NCBI RefSeq assembly: GCF_015352425.1
Contig: NZ_JADKNH010000001.1
Coordinates: forward strand, 571,937 to 635,936
Reading direction: 5' to 3'
Source: Fusibacter ferrireducens
GTDB taxonomy: Bacteria; Bacillota; Clostridia; Peptostreptococcales; Acidaminobacteraceae
Length of the DNA stretch: 64,000 bases
Shown here: piece after piece, positions 24,252 to 32,279 of the stretch
How positions within the stretch are numbered: the first letter of the stretch is position 1
How the letters are laid out: each line of letters starts with the position of its first letter
Notes under the pieces: model-generated
The model's database searches: none
Seen by the model: only the letters and a program-made list of their open reading frames with translations
Told to the model about the DNA's origin: nothing
Program-made: the position numbers and the translations under genes

Positions 24252-25100
24252 TCATGAGACATCCGAAATGGATTCCTCTTCTAAAATGTTTAGAATTCTT
24301 TTCAGCATCACCCATAGCCAATAATCACTTTTTTCATCATCTGTTAAATTTACTTGTTCTTGTTTGGATTCGAACAGTTGATCCAGTTGCTTCATAAACT
24401 GTGCTTTCTTAAATTGATTATCATAGATTTCTTGTCTCAATTGATCAATCTGGCTGTTGATCCTTGCTATAGCCTCGCGGATAACTGGTAGAGCGTTATC
24501 ACCTATATTGCTTTTTATACGTTCCCGTTCTAAAGAGAGTGCGTTTAATTTTTGAACAGCTTTTGCATGTCCCAAAAAGGGAAATATGGTCCTAATATCT
24601 TCAGTTTCTGAGATACTTGAGGCACGTTCTAAATACTTTATAAAATCGTCAGATGTATCTGTTCCTGAAATAAAATGACAAAAGGCTTCATCGATATTTT
24701 CTGTGAATGTCGAATAATTTTTCCTACAAAGTGCTGATGCTCTCTGCAAGTCAATCTCGGCATGTTTGTATGTATTGCTATGGCTGATCGTGTCATTCTT
24801 TTGTGTAGAAAGAATTACTTTTTGATCTTCTGATACTTGACCTATAAAGAGTCTCGCATTTGGAGATTCAAGTGTTTTCTCATACTCAACGGGGATTTTC
24901 TCACCGCTTTCTGAGCGCATTGTAATTTGCTTTAAAACGTCTCTGGGATTTTGAGGACCTTCTCTGGTATGTCCAAATTGACCGATTTTATAGTCTGTGG
25001 GCCCTCTGATGAATTTGGGTAATTCAGGTTCAAGATTAGATTCTTTCTCTTTGATCTTATAGGGTTCTTGTTTGGCACTTATTTCATCGTATATTTTCAT
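24252..25100 (-). CDS. Unknown protein, first gene of the eCIS structural operon
   Basis: 282 aa from ATG 25100, chosen because AGAGGA lies 9-10 nt upstream; the GTG at 25109 is too close to it. N-terminal 110 residues are polar (PTDYKIGQFGHTREGPQNP), the middle is mixed, and residues about 195-260 form a coiled-coil-like stretch (IREAIARINSQIDQLRQEIYD). No family recognised. It begins the operon that runs to the 584-aa gene and precedes the helix-rich cargo candidate by 30 bp; it could be a second cargo or a cargo adaptor. Confidence 0.55.
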   Translation of the reverse strand: MKIYDEISAKQEPYKIKEKESNLEPELPKFIRGPTDYKIGQFGHTREGPQNPRDVLKQITMRSESGEKIPVEYEKTLESPNARLFIGQVSEDQKVILSTQKNDTISHSNTYKHAEIDLQRASALCRKNYSTFTENIDEAFCHFISGTDTSDDFIKYLERASSISETEDIRTIFPFLGHAKAVQKLNALSLERERIKSNIGDNALPVIREAIARINSQIDQLRQEIYDNQFKKAQFMKQLDQLFESKQEQVNLTDDEKSDYWLWVMLKRILNILEEESISDVS

Positions 25101-25188
25101 TGTATTCACATCCTCTATTTATCATGATCACGGTTAAATGTTGTAAATTTGGTTATACTATCATTAAACGATATGACGGAGGTGCATT
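25101..25188. promoter_or_regulatory. Divergent promoter region of the eCIS genes
   Basis: 88 bp between the minus-strand structural operon and the plus-strand ATPase, which must hold promoters for both unless transcription reads through. For the ATPase a -10 TATACT lies at 25154-25159 without a clear -35. For the minus strand TTTACA (25147-25142) and TGATAA (25124-25119) are 17 bp apart, but that start would fall inside the ribosome binding site, so it is doubtful. Confidence 0.35.
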
Positions 25189-27309
25189 ATGGATTCATCG
25201 TATAAAGCTTACGAATCACTGGAACAATATTATAGAGACTTACTCAAATATGTGGACTTAAAATTAGCAGAGTATTATGAAGCTACCATTGAGGACCATG
25301 CCTCACCTTCACTTGGGTGGCAACTTAAGCATTATACGGATTCTGCAAACGCCAGATATGCCGAAGCAGAGGCGCATTTCGCACAAATGCATCAGCGCGT
25401 TTTAGAAACATTGTCCACTGCTCTTTTTATACCTCTTGAACATCTGTTAGAAACATTTAAGTTGTCAAAGTTTGAAACCTTTTGCATTTATTTGTCAGTC
25501 TCTGTTGAACTGGACCCTTCTTTCGAAAAAAATGTGCGTTTTTTCAATGAGACGTTAAATTCAGCTTACCCTACGCTGGGACTCGCTTTAAAGATATATT
25601 GTAAGAATTCAAGTGATTATTTAAAAGAGCGCATGGCTTTAAACCGTCAATGCAAACTCTTTAAATACTTTTTGATCAATAGCCTCTCGCAGCATGAGTA
25701 TTCACCACTTGTAAGTGTTCCGATGAAATTGGATATGAGTATTGTAGATTTCGTCGTCAATTTTAACCAATATCATATAGCAGATTCCTTTATGTCCATC
25801 ATCATGCCCAATGTTCAAAATGCAGTGCATCAATTTGATGCAATTGAACAAAATTTACATGAATTTGTAAAAATCAATTTTGAAGAGACACTGAACCAAA
25901 ATATCCTTTTCTATCTTCATGGACCACAAGGTATCGGTAAACATGAGCTCGTCCATCATTTTTGTGATCAATATGACCAGACGATTCTATGCATTGACTG
26001 TAAAAAATTGAGCCAAAATATTGCCGAAGTACACCAATTTACACGAGAAGCCATTTTACATCGTGCAACTGTAGTCTTTGAAAATTTTGAAGTGTTTATT
26101 GAATCCCCTGCTGACAAAACGACCTCCATTTTTTTAGAAGCATTGCTTGAATCTCTAAGTAAATTTGCTAAAATCAGTTTTGCCTTATCAAGTGTCCCTT
26201 GGTATAATCAAATCGAATTTAATAGATTTTCTATTATAGAGATTGAGCTTGAGATTCCAAATGCTTTAGAACGACTAACCGTGTGGCATGATATGGGCAG
26301 CCAACTTAAAATGGACGATCAGGTGGACTTAAGCGAGCTTTCGAATAAGTTTAAATTTACGCCAAAACAAATTGCAAAGGCTTATCAAGATGCGACGAAT
26401 GAAATGTTGTGGAAGCATATGGATATGATTGACAGTAAGATGTTACATAAAGCGAGCTACAATCAACTTTCACATAATTTAAAAGATAAAGCGCAATTGA
26501 TTAACTCTCACTACACTTGGCAAGATATCATCCTTCCTGAAGAGCAATTTAAACTTTTAAACGAGGCTTGCGATCACGTTAGATTTAAGCATATTGTCTT
26601 TAACAAGTGGGGATTCAATAGAAAGCTAACTTATGGAACAGGCCTTGGATTACTCTTTACAGGGCCTCCTGGAACGGGTAAAACGCTTGCTGCACAAGTT
26701 ATTGCCAATGAGCTTAATCTTGAAATTTACCGTGTGGATCTATCACAGATTATCAGCAAATACATCGGTGAAACCGAAAAAAATCTCAAAATGATCTTTG
26801 ATGAAGCTGCACGCTCCGGTGCCATCTTATTATTCGATGAAGGCGATGCGCTCTTTTCTAAGAGAACAGATGTCAATGATTCCCATGATAAGTATGCAAA
26901 TGTTGAAACCAGTTATCTATTGCAAAAAATAGAATCTTACGAAGGCATCTCTATCGTCACGACAAATTTGCTCGGCAATATCGATGAGGCTTTCATTAGA
27001 AGATTTTCATTTGTGGTTCATTTCCCATTTCCAACGGCAGAATATAGAAGACAGATTTGGAGGACGATATTTCCAGTGGAAACACCACTTTCAGAGACCA
27101 TTGATATGGAATACTTGGCAAATACTTTTGAATTCTCTGGTGGCAATATAAAAAACATTGCCATTAATGCGGCTTTTAAAGCGGCATCACAGGATCGCCC
27201 TGTAAGTATGAAGGACTTACTGCTCAGCGTTGCCAGTGAAATTTCTAAAACTGGTAAAGTTGTTTTGCCTTCTGATTTTGGTGCATATGCTTATTTATTA
27301 AATCTTTAA
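25189..27309 (+). CDS. eCIS AAA+ ATPase (Afp15-like) with degenerate first AAA module
   Basis: 706 aa. The C-terminal AAA module is intact: Walker A GPPGTGKT (492-499), Walker B ILLFDE (546-551), sensor 1 TTN (591-593) and arginine-finger RRF (604-606), with a pore-like KYIGETEKNL stretch. The N-terminal part has a GPQGIGKHE loop (244-252) in which the catalytic Ser/Thr is lost, so it is a decayed first module; Afp15-type ATPases share this layout. They act in particle assembly. It is the only plus-strand gene within the eCIS block. GGAGG precedes ATG 25189. Confidence 0.9.
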   Translation: MDSSYKAYESLEQYYRDLLKYVDLKLAEYYEATIEDHASPSLGWQLKHYTDSANARYAEAEAHFAQMHQRVLETLSTALFIPLEHLLETFKLSKFETFCIYLSVSVELDPSFEKNVRFFNETLNSAYPTLGLALKIYCKNSSDYLKERMALNRQCKLFKYFLINSLSQHEYSPLVSVPMKLDMSIVDFVVNFNQYHIADSFMSIIMPNVQNAVHQFDAIEQNLHEFVKINFEETLNQNILFYLHGPQGIGKHELVHHFCDQYDQTILCIDCKKLSQNIAEVHQFTREAILHRATVVFENFEVFIESPADKTTSIFLEALLESLSKFAKISFALSSVPWYNQIEFNRFSIIEIELEIPNALERLTVWHDMGSQLKMDDQVDLSELSNKFKFTPKQIAKAYQDATNEMLWKHMDMIDSKMLHKASYNQLSHNLKDKAQLINSHYTWQDIILPEEQFKLLNEACDHVRFKHIVFNKWGFNRKLTYGTGLGLLFTGPPGTGKTLAAQVIANELNLEIYRVDLSQIISKYIGETEKNLKMIFDEAARSGAILLFDEGDALFSKRTDVNDSHDKYANVETSYLLQKIESYEGISIVTTNLLGNIDEAFIRRFSFVVHFPFPTAEYRRQIWRTIFPVETPLSETIDMEYLANTFEFSGGNIKNIAINAAFKAASQDRPVSMKDLLLSVASEISKTGKVVLPSDFGAYAYLLNL

Positions 27310-27358
27310 TGATGCTTTCCCAAAAGCCCATTTGAGAAACTTGTTTTAAGCGCACACC

Positions 27359-27745
27359 TTATGGAATCATTATGGTAGCCTGTCCAGGTGATGTGATTTG
27401 TATGACGCCTCCCCAAGTACACATGAGTTTAGATGAATTATTAAGCGCTGGCATATTGGCAATTAAAACCGTTGGCGAACCCGGTGCCCAAGGCGCTACC
27501 GTCATTGGCATACAAGGTTGAGGCGTCAAAACCCCCAACGCTGCTGCGGTTGCCGCTGCCACTTGTGGATTGGCCATGGACATGCACATGCCAAAGGGCA
27601 TAATATTGCTATTAGGGATATAGTCCATGATATTGGCAAGGGGCATACTGGTCATTACTTTATTTTTAGGTGTTACCATTAGAGAGCTTGGAGCAGCACC
27701 AAATGAACACATTAGCAGTGCGCCGCCACAGACTGCAATTCCCAT
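27359..27745 (-). CDS. PAAR-like spike tip protein (DUF4280-type)
   Basis: 128 aa from ATG 27745 (MGIAVCGGALLMCSFGAAP), which follows AGGAGG; a longer frame to 27775 is not supported. The pattern CGGALLMCSFG..PS at the N-terminus and a C-terminal LMCTWGGVIQITSPGQATI, with Cys residues at both ends, is that of DUF4280 PAAR-like proteins. They sharpen the spike and may carry effectors. Convergent with the ATPase gene (50 bp apart). The separate location from the gpV spike is unlike Afp. Confidence 0.85.
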   Translation of the reverse strand: MGIAVCGGALLMCSFGAAPSSLMVTPKNKVMTSMPLANIMDYIPNSNIMPFGMCMSMANPQVAAATAAALGVLTPQPCMPMTVAPWAPGSPTVLIANMPALNNSSKLMCTWGGVIQITSPGQATIMIP

Positions 27746-27755
27746 TTCAAACCTC

Positions 27756-28508
27756 CTAGAATTTTCCGACGTCATTTATGACGTCTTTTTTTATACGAAT
27801 GAGAGTCGACTTTTGCTTTAAATGCGTGTGAATAATCATTTTTAGCTCTATTCCTTCCTGATTTGTACTTTTAAAATTTTTAAGTGGTATTATAAATCTG
27901 CCATCTGACCTTGGAATAGCTTCAACAATTTCATAAATTTCACAAACCTCCGTATAGGGAAATGTAAAATCAGGAACACTGTAGATGCCAATAGAATCAT
28001 GCTTAAGCGTGACGATCTGATCATGATATGCTTCTGAAAACATGAATTTTCTTTCAGAGAGTTCAGAATCGTACGACTGGGCTATTTCAACGTATTTGTT
28101 TGCGACAATATTTGATTTTAGTATGAATTGATTTCTTGAACACGTGTGTATTATTTCGATTAAAGTACTATTTGTGGCGATCCCCTTAACAGCAGTCAGT
28201 TCATTTGGAAAGGGATAGTTTTCATTGGGAATCGCTCGTATGAATTGTTCTTCATCAGGGGCAACATTAAGTATTATGGGTTCATAATAAGGATGTTGCC
28301 AAATCATTTGTGGATTTTCGGGATCATCTTGTCTGCTGTAATGTGGATTATTGAATATGTTCGTGAAGATCACATAAGGCAGCATTTTTTTAGTTGGTTT
28401 TATGGGCAATCCGTTGAGATAATACCTATCATATGCGTGCAACAAGGGCTTGTCTGTAAAGCTATCGATGAATTTGATCACAAGATCAACGTGATGATTT
28501 ATGCTCAT
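27756..28508 (-). CDS. Unknown protein between tail terminator and PAAR-like tip
   Basis: 250 aa, starts within the end of the DUF4255 gene (23-nt overlap) and ends 10 bp before the PAAR-like gene, so it is translationally linked to both. Beta-rich with no TM or signal peptide: DLVIKFIDSFTDKPLLHAYD at the N-terminus, then YYEPIILNVAPDEEQFIRAIP. This looks like a cytoplasmic or particle-bound beta-sandwich. No family recognised. Linkage suggests a particle component, perhaps a cap or tip adaptor. Confidence 0.6.
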   Translation of the reverse strand: MSINHHVDLVIKFIDSFTDKPLLHAYDRYYLNGLPIKPTKKMLPYVIFTNIFNNPHYSRQDDPENPQMIWQHPYYEPIILNVAPDEEQFIRAIPNENYPFPNELTAVKGIATNSTLIEIIHTCSRNQFILKSNIVANKYVEIAQSYDSELSERKFMFSEAYHDQIVTLKHDSIGIYSVPDFTFPYTEVCEIYEIVEAIPRSDGRFIIPLKNFKSTNQEGIELKMIIHTHLKQKSTLIRIKKDVINDVGKF

Positions 28509-29082
28509 GGTCTTCCCCTTTCAGCTCAATAGAGACATCTTTAACACGTTTAATCGGTTTAGTCTTAGTGGATTCAAGCCGCACAGGTTGTACTTTATAA
28601 ACCATGGAAAGTTGATATGGCGTGTTTGGAAACTGCCATAGCTTGATTTTATCTTCATAGGGCATATTCTCTCTAATAATTTCAAAAGTTTCTCCTGCTT
28701 CTTGAAGGCTGCCCACAAGCGCTTCGTTTTCCAGTCTTGGGTGATCGCCAAGAATTTGCATAACACGACCGAGTATGCGCTGTTCATCCACAGCCTTTGA
28801 TTGTCTATCTGCAGTGGAATAAACGGTAATCAAATAATACAGAGTCAAACTTTGCGGTGGAAATTGCAATTCATTATTGCTCTTTTGAATCATATTTCTC
28901 TGGACAAAATCGCTGTTTTCTTGGATGTCATAGAGATGAATCCCCACTTTTACATCCTCTGGCTTGCTTGGATTACATAGGTTAATCTGTTCGTATTTTT
29001 TTATGAGTTCCGGCGACAATTCATTTCGGAGCAAGGCCAATATGGATTGAGATACTTCAGCGATCACGGTATATTTTCCCAT
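28486..29082 (-). CDS. DUF4255 tail terminator (Afp16-like)
   Basis: 198 aa. AEVSQSILALLRNELSPEL, VGIHLYDIQENSDFVQRN, LTLYYLITVYST, an ILGRVMQILGDHP helix and LWQFPNTPYQLSMVYKV are the signatures of DUF4255. The family includes Afp16, which ends the tube and sheath at the distal tip and sets particle length together with the tape measure. Strong AAGGAGG before ATG 29082. First gene of a three-gene set with the 250-aa unknown and the PAAR-like tip. Confidence 0.9.
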   Translation of the reverse strand: MGKYTVIAEVSQSILALLRNELSPELIKKYEQINLCNPSKPEDVKVGIHLYDIQENSDFVQRNMIQKSNNELQFPPQSLTLYYLITVYSTADRQSKAVDEQRILGRVMQILGDHPRLENEALVGSLQEAGETFEIIRENMPYEDKIKLWQFPNTPYQLSMVYKVQPVRLESTKTKPIKRVKDVSIELKGEDHEHKSSR

Positions 29083-29184
29083 AAATACCCTCCTTATATG
29101 GTGTATTGAGGTTTCAAAAGCGTTAACCCTTTTAAATCATTGAAATGTTCAAAAATATTCTTCCAGTGGACAGATATAACAATT

Positions 29185-32100
29185 CTAATGAATAGGTATG
29201 ATGATCAAAGTCAATTTGGAAATATTTGGCATGATGAAGTTAGCTGTATCCGTTGTGTAATAGCCAATAGGTGCATAGCTGACACCTTCTATTATTTTCA
29301 TAGGATAGTCCATAACAGCAGGACTGTCATCTTTTTGGACTATCATTGAGTTTTCAATGAAAATTTCAGTTTGCATAAGGCCCTTGACCTCGACGCTTAC
29401 AGTTTCAGGATGCCATAGAACTTCAATGTCAAAGAGGTTGTAAAATGTTTTAATAGGCACATAGGTGATCCCTTGAATTTCACGTGTGGGAACTCTTACC
29501 AAAATATACTGTCCTGAATCGCTTCGAGTGATCATCATTGAAGGGGCATTTGCCACAGTAACTGGATCAGTTCCCGAAATTGTGCCTGTTTCACCCGCAC
29601 CACCTTTCGTACCAGTAGCCTCTGTACCAGTTGTTGCAGTTACGTCTGTTTCTGCGCCAGTATCCTTGTCGCCACTTGCGACGCTTCCAGTGGCATCATC
29701 TGCTGTACCTACACTTGCGGTTACATCCGCCCCAGTATTTGTGCCTGCTGTGTTTGCGCCTGCTGTAGTGTCATTTGCAAGTGCAAGACGTGCTGCCATT
29801 TGATCGGGAGTTAATTTAGCGGTAAGTGCTAAAATTGCATCCCCTTGGTCTTCTAGATTAGCGAGGTAGGCTTCTTTAGAAGCTTTGATTATAAGGCTGG
29901 TCAATGCATTGATATCCATATCGGATTTCAATGTATCTGGTAATATTGCAAACAGTGTCAATAAATGCTCTAAGTCATCGTCCATTGTAATTGGATCGCC
30001 TGTGGCAATGCTATCCTTTGTTTCGGCTAGTGCATCGGCATACATGTCCAGAAGTTGTTTGTCAGTAGGATCTAACAACAACGTATATTTAGCCAAAGCC
30101 TCTCTCAATTCATCTATTTGAGCCTCTAAATCCTTGTTTTTTGAACTTAATGTACTCAAATCGGCTTCTGCTGTTTTATCCATGCGTTTTTCATTGTCGC
30201 TTATCTCTGCCTCTAATGTTGCAATATTCTCAAGAGCCTCTTGATATAAGCTTGCAAATGAACCATAAAGAGCATCTTGCTGATTGGCCAAAACTGCCAT
30301 GTTGTCTTTTATTTCGTCAGCAAGTGCGGTATCATTGTTCTCAAGAGCGCCTAAATAGGTCTTGTACAGATTATCATTTTTGGCATTAAGCGTTTCAAGA
30401 TATTCAAGCTGCTCTTGCGTTTCAGGATCGTTGAGGGCTTTATTCGCATTGAGTTGATCTCCCAAATCCGCTTTTAAGCTTGAAAGCAGATCCGAAGGCG
30501 ACTGTGCACTTACGAGCGAAGCCTCATCTGTATTGACATCGACACCAGCATCGGCTGTATCAGTGCCTGAAATGGTGTCACCAGTTTTAGTTGAATCTGT
30601 GGTTCCTGATTCAGTAGAATCTGTGCCATCTGTTTCAGCGCGATCACTTCCTGCACCAGTTGTAGTGGCTGTACTGCCCGAGGTATCCTTTGAGGTATCG
30701 TTTGTGCCATTTGCAGATGCATCACCTGAACCATTTGTAGTGACGTCACCAGAGCCATTCGAGGACGTGTCATCTGAAGTGCCCGCTGATGCGTCATTTG
30801 AAGCATCTGAGGATACATCACCTGCTGTTCCTCCTGTAGCACTTGTACCAGAGGCATCCTGATCACTGCCATCACCACTTTCATTGCCTTGATCTACATC
30901 TGTACCGGTCGCTGTGGCACCTGAAGCAGTACCAGTACCAGTATTAGATGCCTCAGCCGCAGCAGATTTAATGGCATCACTCTCTTTTGGAACAGCCTCT
31001 AATGCTTTTGATATTGCCTCAATTGCTTGGCTCAGTAATTCTTGCTGAGCTTCAGGTTGATCTAATCTCGCTATGATATCGGTAACAATCAGTTGCAATT
31101 CTGAGAGGGCTTCTTTTAATTTAGATGCTTGTGCATCAGCAAGCGTGTTGAGCGTTGCCGCAGGTTCACCGTTTTTTAACGCATTATAATAGGGGGCACC
31201 TTTGCCTTCACTTGCAATTGCCTGTACGCTTTTAACACTCTCCCCAAAAGTAATTGTGAGAATTTTCAATTCGGAGGGTTTATCCAGTATCAATCCCGCT
31301 GAAATATGATCTGCGTGAATCATGGTTTCAAGGGCATCTTCAGCAGTTTTGAAGTCTTTGTTGATGATAGCCTGTTGTAGCTTTTGTTCCTGAGTTGCTC
31401 TATAAATTGCCAAAGGAGAACTCTTATCCGTATTAAGGGTATCTTGAAGTTCTGTTATTTTGGATTCTACTTTACCGATGGATTCCCAAATATCCGCATT
31501 GAGCGCATTTAAGCCATTTTTAACAGCCGAGTCTGCCGCACTGTTAAGACGCCCAAGAAGTGCGTTGTTCACAGCGATCTCTCGATTTGTAAAAGTTGAT
31601 TCTTTTTCAGCAGATACGAGACCGATTGCTGTGTCTGATCCTCCGTTGGCAGTTAAATAATCGGATAAATCGTCCCAAGAAGCAAGCAGTTTGTCATATC
31701 CTTCAATTGTAGCTTGACTTAAAGGCAGCAATACAGGGCCTAAAATGTTTTTGGTCATTTCAGAAACGGCATCTTCATCATCTGCATCAAAGAGATTTTT
31801 TGCCAAATCATAGTTGATGGTCAATTTTTGTAAGAGTTCGTTTGCTCTGGGATCTAAAAGCGTATGCATGTCATTTATGGACTTCACTTCCCCAGTTTCA
31901 AAGATGACAACACTGCCGTCAACTTTTATCCAGTGCGTCAATGGCAATGCGTTGATGACGGTATCAGAGATGATGTTAGATGATTTATCTGAGATATCGC
32001 TGATGCTTTCGCCATTGGTTATATCCACCCATATCTTCTGGCTAGTCAAATCCGATTTATAGTAGATTTTCTTTTGTCCTGAACTTTCCACAGTCTCTTG

Positions 32101-32268
32101 AGCTAATGCAATAGTTTTAGGGTCCAATGCACTATAATCAATCACATAGGCACCGATGATTATGGAACGCGTTGGAAAATCCTTTGCATCCGGTCTAGGT
32201 TCTGCAAAACTCATATTGAACACCAACATTAAGACTAATAAAGTCAGTAGAAATTTGTTTTTTTTCAT
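29185..32268 (-). CDS. Secreted coiled-coil protein with copper-amine-oxidase-N domain
   Basis: 1027 aa. Signal peptide at residues 1-22 (KKNKFLLTLLVLMLVFNMSFA). The body is helical. Two low-complexity linkers rich in Ser, Thr, Gly, Ala and Asp lie at about 450-590 and 830-900. The last 110 residues have the copper-amine-oxidase N-terminal-like repeat (VPTREIQGITYVPIKTFYNLF, then a IIEGVSYAPIGYY segment), a wall- or surface-linked module common in Clostridia and not enzymatic. It follows the TolC-like gene by 12 bp (AGAGGGTG site), so it is co-expressed. Surface exposed; may link the secreted operon to the cell wall. Confidence 0.75.
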   Translation of the reverse strand: MKKNKFLLTLLVLMLVFNMSFAEPRPDAKDFPTRSIIIGAYVIDYSALDPKTIALAQETVESSGQKKIYYKSDLTSQKIWVDITNGESISDISDKSSNIISDTVINALPLTHWIKVDGSVVIFETGEVKSINDMHTLLDPRANELLQKLTINYDLAKNLFDADDEDAVSEMTKNILGPVLLPLSQATIEGYDKLLASWDDLSDYLTANGGSDTAIGLVSAEKESTFTNREIAVNNALLGRLNSAADSAVKNGLNALNADIWESIGKVESKITELQDTLNTDKSSPLAIYRATQEQKLQQAIINKDFKTAEDALETMIHADHISAGLILDKPSELKILTITFGESVKSVQAIASEGKGAPYYNALKNGEPAATLNTLADAQASKLKEALSELQLIVTDIIARLDQPEAQQELLSQAIEAISKALEAVPKESDAIKSAAAEASNTGTGTASGATATGTDVDQGNESGDGSDQDASGTSATGGTAGDVSSDASNDASAGTSDDTSSNGSGDVTTNGSGDASANGTNDTSKDTSGSTATTTGAGSDRAETDGTDSTESGTTDSTKTGDTISGTDTADAGVDVNTDEASLVSAQSPSDLLSSLKADLGDQLNANKALNDPETQEQLEYLETLNAKNDNLYKTYLGALENNDTALADEIKDNMAVLANQQDALYGSFASLYQEALENIATLEAEISDNEKRMDKTAEADLSTLSSKNKDLEAQIDELREALAKYTLLLDPTDKQLLDMYADALAETKDSIATGDPITMDDDLEHLLTLFAILPDTLKSDMDINALTSLIIKASKEAYLANLEDQGDAILALTAKLTPDQMAARLALANDTTAGANTAGTNTGADVTASVGTADDATGSVASGDKDTGAETDVTATTGTEATGTKGGAGETGTISGTDPVTVANAPSMMITRSDSGQYILVRVPTREIQGITYVPIKTFYNLFDIEVLWHPETVSVEVKGLMQTEIFIENSMIVQKDDSPAVMDYPMKIIEGVSYAPIGYYTTDTANFIMPNISKLTLIIIPIH

Positions 32269-32279
32269 CTGATCACCCT

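Noticed and set aside
25119..25147. TTTACA-17-TGATAA promoter for the minus-strand eCIS operon
   Set aside because: The predicted start would fall inside the ribosome binding site of the first gene; kept only as a doubtful note.
2591..29082. Prophage or R-type tailocin
   Set aside because: No capsid, portal, terminase, integrase or holin/endolysin gene was found; the AAA+ ATPase, DUF4255, PAAR-like protein and two unlike tube genes point to an eCIS.
2591..29082. Type VI secretion system
   Set aside because: No TssJ, TssL, TssM or TssK-like gene is present; the sheath is one gene, and the baseplate genes are of the Afp type.
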